In this document: positions 27,217 through 36,755 of the stretch, piece by piece
Layout of the letters: every line of letters starts with the position of its first letter
How positions within the stretch are numbered: position 1 is the first letter of the stretch
DNA from: Cytophagales bacterium
GTDB lineage: Bacteria; Bacteroidota; Bacteroidia; Cytophagales; Cyclobacteriaceae
DNA: 64,000 nt
Direction: 5' to 3'
NCBI GenBank assembly: GCA_017303795.1
Contig: JAFLBR010000009.1
Coordinates: 124,001-188,000, forward strand
The notes under the pieces: generated by a model
The model's input: the letters and a program-made list of their open reading frames with translations, nothing else
Databases searched by the model: none
What the model was told of the DNA's origin: nothing
Position numbers and translations under genes: made by a program

Positions 27217-28410
27217 ATGAAATTTTCAGGTTTTCTGTTGGCTGGTTTACTTACCCTAAGTGTTCAACTGGCCCCCGCCCAAACCATTACCCCCTCGCCT
27301 TACTTTACTTTTGGAAAAGGATTGGGCATTATTTCACCCGATAGTTTATACCTGCTCAACATCCGGTTTCGGATGCAAAACCGGGCCGCCTTCCGCACGG
27401 TAAGTGCCGATGATTTTTCTATCGACCAGGTTGAAGCGCGGGTAAGAAGATTGCGTTTACGTTTTGATGGCTATATCTATAATCCAAAATTTTATTACCT
27501 CATTCAATTATCATTCTCAAGATCGGATATGGATTTTGATGATACCGGTTTCCCGAATGTGATTCGCGATGCCATGATTATCTATTCCGTGAATAAACAT
27601 TTTTCGATTGGACTTGGGCAAACCAAACTTCCGGGCAACCGCCAGCGTGTTAACTCTTCGGGCGATTTACAATTTGCCGATCGGTCTATTGTAAACTCAA
27701 CTTTTAATGTTGATCGCGACTTTGGTATGCAGCTTTACTACAACAATAATCTGGGTAAACTAGCGTATGTACTTCGCGGAGCTATCTCTTCGGGCGAAGG
27801 GCGTAACATTACTGCCTCCGACAGAGGATTAAGTTACACCGGAAGACTTGAACTTTTACCCTTCGGTACGTTTACCAATGGTGGCGATTATTTTGAAGGT
27901 GACATCTTACGCGAAGTAAAACCCAAAATTTCTATCGGCCTTTCAGCATCGCAGAATAATCATACTACCCGTACGGGTGGGCAGCTTGGTAAGTTCTTAT
28001 ACGACACCCGCGACATGACCACCTTAATGGCTGATTTTCTTTTCAAGTATAAAGGCTGGGCAGTTGCCTGCGAATGGTTAGAGCGCGATTCGCCTAACCC
28101 CGTTACTGTAAATACCGATGGCGATGTGCGGTTTATCTATGCCGGCTTCGGACAAAATTATCAGGGCAGCTATTACTTTAAGAATGGATACGAAATGGTG
28201 AGTCGGTATTCGCGGGTAACGCCATTTAATTCCATTCAACTATTAGATGATCAAACCGAACAGTTTACAGTTGGTCTTAACAAATACATTCGTGGGCACC
28301 GGGTAAAACTACAAGGCGACATTACCTACGAACAAAACAAGTGGTTGCAACAAACCAATCCTAGCACTAACAACTGGCAAGTGCGCTTTCAGATTGAAGC
28401 CGGGATTTAG
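27217..28410 (+). CDS. Outer-membrane porin of the phosphate-selective OprO/OprP type
   Basis: A 397-residue beta-barrel protein with a signal peptide (residues 1-22, ending APAQ). The core shows alternating aromatic strands and the family block DDFSIDQVEARVRRLRLRFDGYIYNPKFYYLIQLSFS near residue 65, plus SIGLGQTKLPGNRQRVNSSG. It ends in an inward/outward alternating strand, VRFQIEAGI. OprP-like proteins are trimeric anion channels; in Bacteroidota they are often tied to phosphate or pyrophosphate uptake. The dyad with Pho-box-like repeats directly upstream fits this, but no pst or pho genes lie in the window. Confidence 0.87.
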   Translation: MKFSGFLLAGLLTLSVQLAPAQTITPSPYFTFGKGLGIISPDSLYLLNIRFRMQNRAAFRTVSADDFSIDQVEARVRRLRLRFDGYIYNPKFYYLIQLSFSRSDMDFDDTGFPNVIRDAMIIYSVNKHFSIGLGQTKLPGNRQRVNSSGDLQFADRSIVNSTFNVDRDFGMQLYYNNNLGKLAYVLRGAISSGEGRNITASDRGLSYTGRLELLPFGTFTNGGDYFEGDILREVKPKISIGLSASQNNHTTRTGGQLGKFLYDTRDMTTLMADFLFKYKGWAVACEWLERDSPNPVTVNTDGDVRFIYAGFGQNYQGSYYFKNGYEMVSRYSRVTPFNSIQLLDDQTEQFTVGLNKYIRGHRVKLQGDITYEQNKWLQQTNPSTNNWQVRFQIEAGI

Positions 28411-28565
28411 TTTATCCAACTTACAGCCAACCCTTGATTCCTTCCTGAATAGAAAAATACCTTATCGGGTTTAATTCAGCTTTAAACATATACTTTGCTT
28501 ACGCAGGCGGTACAGCAGAAACTACTCCTTACCGTTACCTTAGACTTTCCATTAACAAACCGTAT

Positions 28566-31500
28566 ATGAAAGTCGCTCATTTGTTTTTAATTCTTTTGTT
28601 GGCTGGCACCAGTGTCTTTTCGCAAGGCACTATGCTGATGCGCCAACCCACTATCAGCAATGATAATATTGTATTTGTTTATGCCAATGATTTATGGATT
28701 GTAAACAAAGAAGGTGGCGATGCCCGCAGGCTTACCAGCAACGAAGGTGCTGAAAGCAATCCGCATTTTTCTCCCGATGGAAAATGGATTGCCTTTACCG
28801 CACAGTACGATGGGAACACAGATGTGTATTTAATTCCAACCGAGGGCGGACAACCACAACGTTTAACGTGGCATCCCGGTGCCGATCAGGTTACGGGCTG
28901 GACACCCGATGGCGAATCCATTCTTTTTGCAACCAGTCGCGAAGGTGTTTTACCTACGCGCGAATCAAAGATTTATACCATCAATAAAAAAGGTGGTGCC
29001 GAAGAAGCGCTTCCTATACCGCGCGCGGTAGCGGGAGAAATATCGGAAGACGGAAAATATATTGCTTACCAACAAATCGGTTTCTGGGATCCGGAATGGC
29101 GTAACCACCGCGGTGGCCAGGCAAAACCGATCTGGATTGTTGATCTGAAAAACTTCTCATTGAAGATGACGCCACAACCCGACAACGAACGGCATACCGA
29201 TCCGGTGTGGTTAAATAATGTTGTGTACTTTTTATCGGAGCGCGATTATGCCAACAACGTGTGGTCGTTTAATCCCACTAATAATGAATTGAAGCAACTT
29301 ACTTTTCATAGCGACTTTGATGCAAAGAGTATTGATGCCGGTGGCGGACAACTTGTATACGAACAAGGTGGGTATCTGCATACGCTCAATCCCGCCAACG
29401 GACAAACCAAAAAACTTGTTATTAATGTGCGGGGCGATTTTCATTGGGCCCGCGCCCGTTGGGAAGATGTTAGGTCTACTTCACTACAAAATGCTTCGCT
29501 ATCGCCAACCGGCCAACGCGCCTTGTTTGAATACCGTGGAGAAATTTTTACTGTACCAAAAGAAAAAGGCGATTGGCGCAATATCACTAATACTTCCGGA
29601 GCTGCCGATCGCTACCCGGTTTGGTCGCCCGATGGAAAACGAATTGCTTACTTTAGCGATGCCAGCGGTGAATATCAATTGTTAATAGCCGATCAGGAAG
29701 GACTTGAAAAACCAAAGGCGATTACCATTCCCAATCCAACTTTTTTCTTCCGGCCACAATGGTCGCCCGATGGTAAGTACATTGCCTTTACAGATACTGA
29801 TTATAATTTGCTCTACACTGACGTAACCACCGGAACAACAAAAAAAGTTGATGCCGAGCGGTATGCACACCCTAACCGTACACTTAACCCTGTTTGGTCG
29901 CCCGATAGCAAATGGATAGCGTATGCACGACTTAACGATAGTCAGTTTAAAGTTATCAAGGTGTATAATGTTGAAACCAATCAAACGCTGCAACTTACCG
30001 ATGGCATGGCCGATGCCATTACACCTGCGTGGGATGCTTCCGGAAAGTATTTATATTTTCTCGCCAGCACCAACTATGCACTAAACATAGGTTGGCTGGA
30101 TATGACTTCGTACGATAGGCCTGTAACTCGCGCCTTGTACCTGATTGTATTGAATAAAGATGATGCATCGCCTCTGCTTCCGCGCAGCGATGATGAAAAG
30201 GAAAAACCAAAAGAGGAAAAGAAAGAAGGAACACCGGTTGTAAAAATCGATGCTGATGGTATTGCCCAACGCATACTTGCAGTAGATGTTCCGCTGCGAA
30301 ACTATACCGAACTACAACCCGGCCCAGATGGATATGTCTTTTTTGCAGAAGCTATTCCAAACCAACAAGGAGCAACGTTGCATCGATATAATTTCAAAGA
30401 CAGAAAAGCTGAAGTGTACCTGACAGGTATAAACAACGCCTCGGTATCAAACGATCGCAAGTCGCTGCTCTATCGCAGCAATGCAACGTGGGGCATTCTC
30501 GGCACATCGGATAACAATAAAAAAGTGGGCGATGGTAAATTAGATGCTCTTACTTCATTAAAATTAAAAATTGAACCCCGCGAAGAGTGGAAACAAATCT
30601 TTAAAGAAGGTTGGCGCTATCAACGAGATTTCCTCTATGTAAACAATACCCACGGTGCCCCCTGGAACGATGTATTGAAATGGTACAGTCCGTGGATTGA
30701 GCATGTGCAACACCGGACTGATTTATTGAACGTGGTTGATATTATGGGTGGTGAAATTGCTGTTGGCCATAGCTACACCCGTGGTGGCGACTTTCCCGAT
30801 GTAAAAGAAGTGAACATCGGGTTGCTCGGTGCCGATTATGAAACCGACAGCAAATTGTATCGCATTAAAAAAATCTATACCGGTGAAAGCTGGAACCCTG
30901 GGTTAAATGCTCCGTTACGCGGTCCTGGTATCGGTGTTAAAGAAGGTGATTACATTCTGGAAGTAAATGGCGTTACGGTATCCGCTTCAGAAAATCTGTA
31001 TAAATATTTTGAAGGCACTGCCAACCGGCAAACCAAACTACGCGTAAACAGCAAGCCTTCTTTGGAAGGATCAAAACTGATTACCGTTGTTCCGGTTGAA
31101 AATGAAAATCAGTTGCGCATGATACACTGGGTTGAAAGCAATCGCAAAAAAGTAGATGAGCTTTCGAAAGGGCAACTGGCTTATGTATATGTGCCCAATA
31201 CCGGTCAGCCGGGATACACCAGTTTCAACAGATATTATTTTTCACAACAAGACCGCAAAGGAGCCATCATTGACGAACGTAACAATGGCGGTGGCTCGGC
31301 AGCCGATTACATGGTAGATGTTATGTCGCGGCAACTGCATGGCTACTTCAACAGTAAAGTGGGCGATCACAAACCATTCCTTACTCCGAATGCCGGTATC
31401 TTTGGGCCAAAAGTAATGTTGATTAACGAACGTGCCGGTTCAGGTGGCGACTTACTTCCCTACATGTTTAACAAAATGAAGATCGGGCCATTGGTAGGTA

Positions 31501-31799
31501 CCAAAACATGGGGCGGCCTGGTAGGCACATGGGATACTCCTCCGTTTGTAGATGGCGGAACTATGATTGCACCGCGCGGTGGTTTTTATGATACCGATGG
31601 CAAGTGGGCTGTAGAAGGTGTGGGCATTTCACCTGACATTGCAATAGAACAAACTCCAGCCGATGTAATAAAAGGCCGCGATCCGCAATTGGAACGTGCA
31701 GTAGAAGAAGCGTTGAAGTTAGTGAAGACCCAAGCGCTTGAAATTAAACCAGAGCCTGCACCACCGATTAAGTATAAGCGGCCTGCAAAGAAAAATTAA
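28566..31799 (+). CDS. Tricorn protease homologue (S41 family peptidase)
   Basis: A 1077-residue exported protein (signal peptide residues 1-19). Residues ~25-320 and ~325-650 carry repeated TolB/PD40 propeller blades (SPDGKWIAFTA, SPDGKRIAYFSD, SPDGKYIAFTD, SPDSKWIAYARL). A Lys/Glu-rich linker follows near 540-560, then the tricorn C1 domain, a PDZ domain near 770-850 (GPGIGVKEGDYILEVNGV) and the S41 core. The nucleophilic Ser lies in NERAGSGGDLLPYMF near residue 965. Tricorn proteases degrade peptides passed through the propeller channel; bacterial forms are periplasmic. It is single, with a strong terminator immediately downstream. Confidence 0.95.
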   Translation: MKVAHLFLILLLAGTSVFSQGTMLMRQPTISNDNIVFVYANDLWIVNKEGGDARRLTSNEGAESNPHFSPDGKWIAFTAQYDGNTDVYLIPTEGGQPQRLTWHPGADQVTGWTPDGESILFATSREGVLPTRESKIYTINKKGGAEEALPIPRAVAGEISEDGKYIAYQQIGFWDPEWRNHRGGQAKPIWIVDLKNFSLKMTPQPDNERHTDPVWLNNVVYFLSERDYANNVWSFNPTNNELKQLTFHSDFDAKSIDAGGGQLVYEQGGYLHTLNPANGQTKKLVINVRGDFHWARARWEDVRSTSLQNASLSPTGQRALFEYRGEIFTVPKEKGDWRNITNTSGAADRYPVWSPDGKRIAYFSDASGEYQLLIADQEGLEKPKAITIPNPTFFFRPQWSPDGKYIAFTDTDYNLLYTDVTTGTTKKVDAERYAHPNRTLNPVWSPDSKWIAYARLNDSQFKVIKVYNVETNQTLQLTDGMADAITPAWDASGKYLYFLASTNYALNIGWLDMTSYDRPVTRALYLIVLNKDDASPLLPRSDDEKEKPKEEKKEGTPVVKIDADGIAQRILAVDVPLRNYTELQPGPDGYVFFAEAIPNQQGATLHRYNFKDRKAEVYLTGINNASVSNDRKSLLYRSNATWGILGTSDNNKKVGDGKLDALTSLKLKIEPREEWKQIFKEGWRYQRDFLYVNNTHGAPWNDVLKWYSPWIEHVQHRTDLLNVVDIMGGEIAVGHSYTRGGDFPDVKEVNIGLLGADYETDSKLYRIKKIYTGESWNPGLNAPLRGPGIGVKEGDYILEVNGVTVSASENLYKYFEGTANRQTKLRVNSKPSLEGSKLITVVPVENENQLRMIHWVESNRKKVDELSKGQLAYVYVPNTGQPGYTSFNRYYFSQQDRKGAIIDERNNGGGSAADYMVDVMSRQLHGYFNSKVGDHKPFLTPNAGIFGPKVMLINERAGSGGDLLPYMFNKMKIGPLVGTKTWGGLVGTWDTPPFVDGGTMIAPRGGFYDTDGKWAVEGVGISPDIAIEQTPADVIKGRDPQLERAVEEALKLVKTQALEIKPEPAPPIKYKRPAKKN

Positions 31800-31808
31800 A
31801 CCAATGAT

Positions 31809-31861
31809 CCACATAGGCACATAGAAAACTTTACGATGTGCCTATGTGGTTTTTAATTTTT
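31809..31861. terminator. Bidirectional rho-independent terminator
   Basis: Perfect 14-base arms (31809-31822 and 31836-31849) with a 13-base loop are followed on the plus strand by TTTTTAATTTTT and preceded by an A/T-rich stretch for the other direction. It sits between the convergent tricorn gene and the small exported-protein gene ending at 31860. Its stem (CCACATAGGCACAT) also resembles a dispersed hairpin repeat common in Bacteroidota. Confidence 0.88.
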
Positions 31862-32528
31862 ACAAAGCCACGCCCACCGCAATTCCAAACTTGGGCACTA
31901 TACCCTGAAAGCCCGGTGATGCTATACCGCTGTGGGATGAGTTATAATACTCTCTTGTTGTATTCGGATTTAATTTCCTTTCGATCTCAGATAGTTGAAC
32001 CCCACCCCCGAGGTAGGCATCAAAAAATAAAACCTTCCAAAATGTTCTGTGATAACCAACGGTAAATCCGGTGCCTACGTTTAGTATTTCGTCATCAACA
32101 TAATAAGAAGTACTTGTAATCTGACCGGTGTTAAAATCCCTGTAGGTAGTCGTAAATTCTCTTTTATCAAAATAAGCCCCACCGGTTATATATCCGGCTA
32201 TATAAACACCATGGATAAATTCTTTATCGCGTCTGCTTTTCCTAACTGAAAAACCATTCAGATACTTGCGATACTGAAACTCCGCACCAAGGCCTCGATA
32301 AAAATAAGCCAGAGCACCATTATTGCCATCTAATTTACCATTTAAATACAAGCTATAACTTTTTGTCCACGACTCATTAAAAACTTCCACCCCAACCTTA
32401 AGGGTGTTAACCAGAAAACTCTGCGGTGTTGTTTTGAAAAGTGCCCTTGGCGCAGTTAAAACTTCCTCATCCTGGCAGAAGGCAGCAATCGATACTATGA
32501 AAAGCAATAAGAAAAGTGGGGTTTTCAT
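31860..32528 (-). CDS. Exported protein, tandem paralogue B (probable small outer-membrane barrel)
   Basis: A 222-residue protein with a signal peptide (residues 1-19). I do not recognise the family. The mature part begins EEVLTAPRALFKTTPQSFLVNTLKVGVEVFN and then alternates charged and aromatic residues (YSLYLNG, AEFQYRKYLNGFS, NVGTGFTVGYHRTFWKVLFFDAYLGGGVQLS), ending in FGIAVGVAL. That pattern suits a small beta-barrel, perhaps DUF3575-like. It is clearly paralogous to the gene at 32610-33290, which lies just upstream on the same strand with an 81-base gap, so the pair arose by tandem duplication. Confidence 0.75.
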   Translation of the reverse strand: MKTPLFLLLFIVSIAAFCQDEEVLTAPRALFKTTPQSFLVNTLKVGVEVFNESWTKSYSLYLNGKLDGNNGALAYFYRGLGAEFQYRKYLNGFSVRKSRRDKEFIHGVYIAGYITGGAYFDKREFTTTYRDFNTGQITSTSYYVDDEILNVGTGFTVGYHRTFWKVLFFDAYLGGGVQLSEIERKLNPNTTREYYNSSHSGIASPGFQGIVPKFGIAVGVAL

Positions 32529-32609
32529 AAAGGTTGATGTTTTAAGTAAATGCTTATAGATAAGTATTTGTTGTTCCCCAGAGCAAAGCGTGAACAGTTT
32601 ACTTATTTT

Positions 32610-33290
32610 TTACAGGGCCACTCCCAAAGCGATTCCAATTTTAGGCATTATCCCCCGATAGTGCGGGGCGTTTATGCCATTGTAATATTGAGTGTAATAT
32701 TCATCTGGTACGGTGGTACCGAAGTTTCTATCCACAGTAGAAAGTTGAACTCCACCGCCTAAATAGGCATCAAAGAATAGCACCTTCCAGAAGGTTCTGT
32801 GATATCCTATCGTAAACCCCGTTCCTACATTAAGGATGTATTCTTCTCTGTATACCGAGCTTCGTATGACTTGACCCGTGTTATTATCATAATTAGAAAT
32901 CCAGAATTCGCCTTTGTTACTAAACGTACCCCCATTTAAATACCCACCAAAATAAACACCTTGTAAAAAATCATTTCCCCGTCTACTTTTCTTACTCGTA
33001 AAACCATTCAAATACTTGCGATACTGAAACTCTGCTCCAAAGCCTTGATAAAAATCGTCATAATAATAAGCCTGCGCTCCATTATCGCTATCTAACCGGC
33101 CGTTTAAATACAGGCTATAACTTTTTGTGCGCGATTTATTGAAAACCTCCACACCAATCTTAAGGGTATTAACCAGAAAATTCTGGGGTGTTGTTTTGAA
33201 AAGCACATTTGGCGCAGTTAAAACTTCCTCGTCTTGGCATAAGGCAGGAATCGAGATCATGCAAACCAAAATGAGAAGTGGGGTCTTCAT
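32610..33290 (-). CDS. Exported protein, tandem paralogue A (probable small outer-membrane barrel)
   Basis: A 226-residue paralogue of the following gene with the same architecture: signal peptide, APNVLFKTTPQNFLVNTLKIGVEVFN, the barrel-like strands, and the closing GIMPKIGIALGVAL. The main differences are a four-residue insertion (DDFY near residue 77) and a diverged loop near 130-150 between YFGGYLNGG and YILNVGTGF. Variation in loops with conserved strands is typical of surface-exposed barrel proteins. Function unknown. No regulatory site was recognised upstream. Confidence 0.75.
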   Translation of the reverse strand: MKTPLLILVCMISIPALCQDEEVLTAPNVLFKTTPQNFLVNTLKIGVEVFNKSRTKSYSLYLNGRLDSDNGAQAYYYDDFYQGFGAEFQYRKYLNGFTSKKSRRGNDFLQGVYFGGYLNGGTFSNKGEFWISNYDNNTGQVIRSSVYREEYILNVGTGFTIGYHRTFWKVLFFDAYLGGGVQLSTVDRNFGTTVPDEYYTQYYNGINAPHYRGIMPKIGIALGVAL

Positions 33291-33376
33291 AGTGGATAGT
33301 GTTTAGTACATGCACAACGTGCCTGACTGAATCTTAGTATTTACGGCTGAAAATTTACTTTGTGAAATCCTGGAGG

Positions 33377-33433
33377 CTTTGTGCCTTCGTGGCTTAAATC
33401 TTGTTAATTTTTTATCGCCACAAAGACACTAAG
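33377..33433. repeat. Dispersed imperfect hairpin repeat (CTTTGTGCCTTCGTGG family)
   Basis: GGCTTTGTGCCTTCGTGGC (33376-33393) pairs imperfectly with GCCACAAAGACACTAAG (33417-33433) around an AT-rich loop. It belongs with the hairpins at 45911, 46725, 48444 and 60507. It lies between two leftward genes and could act as a terminator. Confidence 0.7.
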
Positions 33434-33477
33434 TCATTACGAAGTGCGTAAAATTATCAGTTACACGCTATTCACAA

Positions 33478-35511
33478 TCAATTTCCAATCGCCTGCAACG
33501 CGGCCTCAGCCGCATACCGCACTTCACTATTACGCGTAATCGTTAAAATGCGTTGAATAGATTTTTCGGCTGGGGCTGCATCTTTACCAATTTTACCGAG
33601 CAACGTAATCAACTGATGCTGCAAGCCCCCCTCCTGATCGGTAGTTTTATCTAATCGTGTGGTTAATGCTTTCACTGCCGGCTTGCCGATTTTTACCAAT
33701 GCTTCTTTCGCTGCTTCCGTATCGTTACCATAATGTGGCAACACGGCAATCATATACTCAATCGCTTTGGGGCTTACGGTTTTTAAATTTCCCAACACAC
33801 TTATCGCCAATGTCTGGATGTTGTTCATAGTGGTTTTATCTTCCAGACTTTTTTTATTGAGCAGATTCACCAACGTGTTTTCCAACTTAGCCGGTGGTGT
33901 ATCCATTAATGCCAGCAACTTTATTACGCGCAGTTGCTCAGTTAGATTGTTGCCTTTCAAAATGGCATCGGCTTCTTCCAGCGTGGGGATTACACCCGGT
34001 ATCGGCACATTATACTTCACACAAAAATTTATGCGATCATCTTTCTGACTGGGATAAGGCGTAAGCAACGCATACGTAGCAAACTTATCGCGGCAACGCT
34101 GCGCCAGAATTTTTAAATCAGCCTCCGGAAAGTTTCTGCGGATTTCTGCATTGGTTGCTTCACTATAGGTCATCTTAAAATTCCACGCGAAGTCGTAAAG
34201 TTGCTCGTGTGCTTTGGGGTACTCGTTGTTGTTTACAAGCGTGGCCAGCCAGGTTATCAATTCTGTTTTACGCTGCACATTCGTTTCTTCTTTATACATC
34301 GAACTCAGTTCGCTAAACAAAGTGCCTTTCAGTTTATCATCGGGCGCAAGTCGCTGCGAATACGTTTCATATACATATTGCCTCAACGGTTGATTTTTGG
34401 AAAGACCTTCCATCATTTCCACATAAGCAAACTCGAACGATATAGCCCGCGGCAAACCCATTTTGTTTTGTGCGGCCAGATCAAAGTATTGTTTAATTCT
34501 ATCTTTCTGTTCCGCTTCGGGGGCATCGGTTTTGCCAATTAGTTGTGTTACGTAATTCGACAAATAATAATTTCCCACTTTACTCATCGCAGCAAAACCC
34601 ACTTTCCATTCGCGGGCATCTACATGATTATCCGTAGTCAGGTAGCGCACCATTTCATAGGCGCGGTCATCGCCCGCAGGGTAAGCAATGGTATCCAACG
34701 TGTTTAGCAAAAAGTTTTTATACAGCTCGGGGTCAAGTTTAAATCGGGTAAAGGCATACATCACATCGTAATGTAATTTGCCACACACCTTATCAAACGG
34801 AGTTTTAACAGCCTCATTCACTACCGAAGAAATTTTTTCGGGTGTTGATAAATCATTCAGGTGTGGCCGAAAGGCCTCGGCTTTCTCTTTGCAGATTTCG
34901 GCCTGGGTTTTAGTAGGCGCAGTAGTGCCCCCATTAAAAGTAATCTGCACGTTGTTACTGTTGTTTTTACTTTTGTCGGCAGGCTCCACAGCATCAGTTT
35001 GTGTAAACAGCGTGGCCATGTTCTTATTCATTTTTATGCGGCCCACATAACTCATGGTAATCTCGCCACTGGTTACATCAATAATACGCGCACTCACTTC
35101 TATGTACGATTTCAGTTTGGTATAAGTACCCGATAAGATGCCATCAATGGGTGCCAGTTGCCCGATCTTTAACGCTGCGGCCGGCTTCATTAAATCGGTA
35201 AGAATAAATTCATGTTCTTTTAAGATCGCATCCATGCGCGTGCGCTCAAACAATTTTAGTTTGTCGGGGTGGCCCGAGATGGACCCAATAATAGTTTCCG
35301 TTAAGTATTCGCCAAACGCTTTGCTTTGCTGCGAAGAAGGTGTGGCCGTAAACGGAACCACCGCCAGACTTTGCGGTAGCTTAGGTGCCGGGGCCGCAAT
35401 AATTTTTGCCGCCAGTTCTTGCGTTACCGCAGGGTAGCTTTTTGGTTTTTGCGCGTGTGCCTGAAGGGCGAGTGCAGTAATGGTAAGTGCTGCCAGTAAA
35501 CTTCGTGTCAT
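33478..35511 (-). CDS. Exported protein with CsgG/FlgO-like domain and C-terminal HEAT repeats
   Basis: A 677-residue protein with a signal peptide (residues 1-20). Residues ~45-175 resemble CsgG/FlgO-type domains: SLAVVPFTATPSSQQSKAFGEYLTETIIGSISG, KLFERTRMDAILKEHEF and ISGTYTKLKSYIEVSARIIDVTSGEI-like text. The middle is helical with no recognised domain. The last ~150 residues are HEAT-like repeats (LENTLVNLLNKKSLEDKTT, SPKAIEYMIAVLPHYGNDTEAAKEALVKIGKPAVKALTTRL, LITLLGKIGKDAAPAEKSIQRIL). The CsgG-like part suggests an envelope role, and HEAT repeats bind proteins. The combination is uncommon to my knowledge. No partner is adjacent. Confidence 0.78.
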   Translation of the reverse strand: MTRSLLAALTITALALQAHAQKPKSYPAVTQELAAKIIAAPAPKLPQSLAVVPFTATPSSQQSKAFGEYLTETIIGSISGHPDKLKLFERTRMDAILKEHEFILTDLMKPAAALKIGQLAPIDGILSGTYTKLKSYIEVSARIIDVTSGEITMSYVGRIKMNKNMATLFTQTDAVEPADKSKNNSNNVQITFNGGTTAPTKTQAEICKEKAEAFRPHLNDLSTPEKISSVVNEAVKTPFDKVCGKLHYDVMYAFTRFKLDPELYKNFLLNTLDTIAYPAGDDRAYEMVRYLTTDNHVDAREWKVGFAAMSKVGNYYLSNYVTQLIGKTDAPEAEQKDRIKQYFDLAAQNKMGLPRAISFEFAYVEMMEGLSKNQPLRQYVYETYSQRLAPDDKLKGTLFSELSSMYKEETNVQRKTELITWLATLVNNNEYPKAHEQLYDFAWNFKMTYSEATNAEIRRNFPEADLKILAQRCRDKFATYALLTPYPSQKDDRINFCVKYNVPIPGVIPTLEEADAILKGNNLTEQLRVIKLLALMDTPPAKLENTLVNLLNKKSLEDKTTMNNIQTLAISVLGNLKTVSPKAIEYMIAVLPHYGNDTEAAKEALVKIGKPAVKALTTRLDKTTDQEGGLQHQLITLLGKIGKDAAPAEKSIQRILTITRNSEVRYAAEAALQAIGN

Positions 35512-35632
35512 ACCTTAAAATTAGGGATAAAATCTGAAGCCATGCCATGCTGAATGGCTCTGCAACGCTTCATCTCAATTATGTTTCTTTCCTCAACCGG
35601 AGAGTTGAATCTCACATTTTCACTTTTGAAAT

Positions 35633-35737
35633 TAATTGGGCGTGTCCCCGCTTGCGCTCAATCCTTCGCAGGGCCGGGCTTTACACTTCAATCCACGCGA
35701 GGCGCGTGGGATTTTCGTTGCAATCCCTCACGCGGAG
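35633..35737 (+). repeat. Long structured repeat, left copy flanking the HNH cassette
   Basis: It starts with ATTAATTGGGCGTG and ends with ATCCCTCACGCGGAG. GCGTG near the left end can pair with CACGC near the right end, and an inner arm AATCCACGCG/CGCGTGGGATT forms a second stem; GGCCGGGCT lies between them. Shared end and core motifs make it the counterpart of 37446-37538, which runs the opposite way. The sequence type resembles a repeat widely dispersed in Bacteroidota genomes. It is GC-richer than the genes it borders. The rest of the 35512-35754 gap shows no other feature. Confidence 0.65.
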
Positions 35738-35754
35738 AAGTGACTTAAAAGCAA

Positions 35755-35970
35755 ATGTGGCGTAATTCCATTTTGGCAAATTGCCTTGTGCCTATTGATT
35801 TTGACAAATGGTTTTTACCTTCTGAACAGCCCTTCACGTGTCCTTACTGCGGAGCAAGAACCATTATTCAATTTGAAACCCATTTCCTTCCGTTCAATAT
35901 CCAAATACATTTATGTCCATCGTGTTCTAAACAATTTATAGTAGATTGTGATGCGGATGATGATTTTTAA
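35755..35970 (+). CDS. Small zinc-ribbon protein
   Basis: A 71-residue protein with two CxxC pairs, CPYCGARTIIQFETHF at residues ~29-32 and CPSCSKQFIVDCD at ~54-57, which together form a classic zinc ribbon. The acidic tail DADDDF closes it. It starts 17 bases after the left repeat and ends 12 bases before the HNH endonuclease gene, on the same strand. It is likely to be cotranscribed with and to act with that nuclease, for instance in DNA binding. Its base composition is AT-richer than the flanks. It is too short for a confident family assignment. Confidence 0.65.
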   Translation: MWRNSILANCLVPIDFDKWFLPSEQPFTCPYCGARTIIQFETHFLPFNIQIHLCPSCSKQFIVDCDADDDF

Positions 35971-35982
35971 AGAACAGATAAA

Positions 35983-36753
35983 ATGAAAGAAGGACAAAAA
36001 CTTTGGACACGAGACGAGTTGATACTTGCTATTAATCTCTATTGCAAAACTCCTTTTGGAAAAATTCATCGCAACAATCCAAAAGTAATTGAGCTTGCCA
36101 CCCTAATTGGAAGAACTCCAAATTCCGTTTCCTTTAAGCTTGTGAACTTTGCCAGCTTTGATCCAAGCTTAAAGGCAAGAGGCATTAAAGGCGCATCAAA
36201 TGCAAGCAAGCTTGACCTTGAGATTTGGAATGAGTTTTATAATGATTGGGATCGCTTACCATTTGAAAGTGAAAAGTTGCTGGCCAAATATGCAAATAGC
36301 AGTGTTGAACAAGTGAGTGAGATTGAAATTGATGATCTCCCCAAGGAAGGAAAAGTAAGAACTCAATTGGTTAAGATTAGAGTCAATCAAAATTTCTTTC
36401 GGGCGATGGTAATAGCATCATACAATAACAAATGTTGTATAACTGGTATCTCAAACAAAGAATTACTTGTGGCTGGACACATTAGACCTTGGGGTGTTGA
36501 TGAGAAAAATCGAATGAACCCACAAAACGGTCTTGCTATAAATGCGCTTCACGATAAGGCTTTTGAAACAGGGTTGATAACCATCCTGCCTAATTATAAA
36601 ATTAAGGTCGCTTCCTTTTTAAAGAAATCGAAAGATGAAACTATAAAGGAGTACTTTATTAAGTATGACAATCAATCTATCATTCTACCAAAAAGATTTT
36701 ATCCCGCAAAGGAATTTCTAGAGTATCATAACGATGAAAGATTTAGGAAGTAA
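35983..36753 (+). CDS. HNH endonuclease (HNH_2-type restriction-like nuclease)
   Basis: A 256-residue protein. The N-terminal ~110 residues are a helical domain (WTRDELILAINLYCKTPFGKIHRNNPKVIELATLIGRTPNSVSFKLVNFAS) with an HTH-like pattern that precedes many such nucleases. The HNH core is near residues 150-200: CCITG, then AGHIRPWGVDEKNRMNPQNGLAINALHDKAFETG, where His, Asn and His of the metal-binding fold are present. Such proteins are annotated as restriction or defence endonucleases, but no methyltransferase is adjacent. It lies with the zinc-ribbon gene between two inverted structured repeats. Its AT-rich codon use suggests transfer. Confidence 0.88.
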   Translation: MKEGQKLWTRDELILAINLYCKTPFGKIHRNNPKVIELATLIGRTPNSVSFKLVNFASFDPSLKARGIKGASNASKLDLEIWNEFYNDWDRLPFESEKLLAKYANSSVEQVSEIEIDDLPKEGKVRTQLVKIRVNQNFFRAMVIASYNNKCCITGISNKELLVAGHIRPWGVDEKNRMNPQNGLAINALHDKAFETGLITILPNYKIKVASFLKKSKDETIKEYFIKYDNQSIILPKRFYPAKEFLEYHNDERFRK

Positions 36754-36755
36754 TG

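Noticed and set aside
35633-35737. Integron attC-like recombination site
   Set aside because: No integrase or typical R'/R'' core sites are seen, and the two copies lie in opposite orientation, unlike attC arrays.
35983-36753. Restriction-modification system around the HNH nuclease
   Set aside because: No DNA methyltransferase or specificity gene is in the window; only the nuclease and small genes are present.
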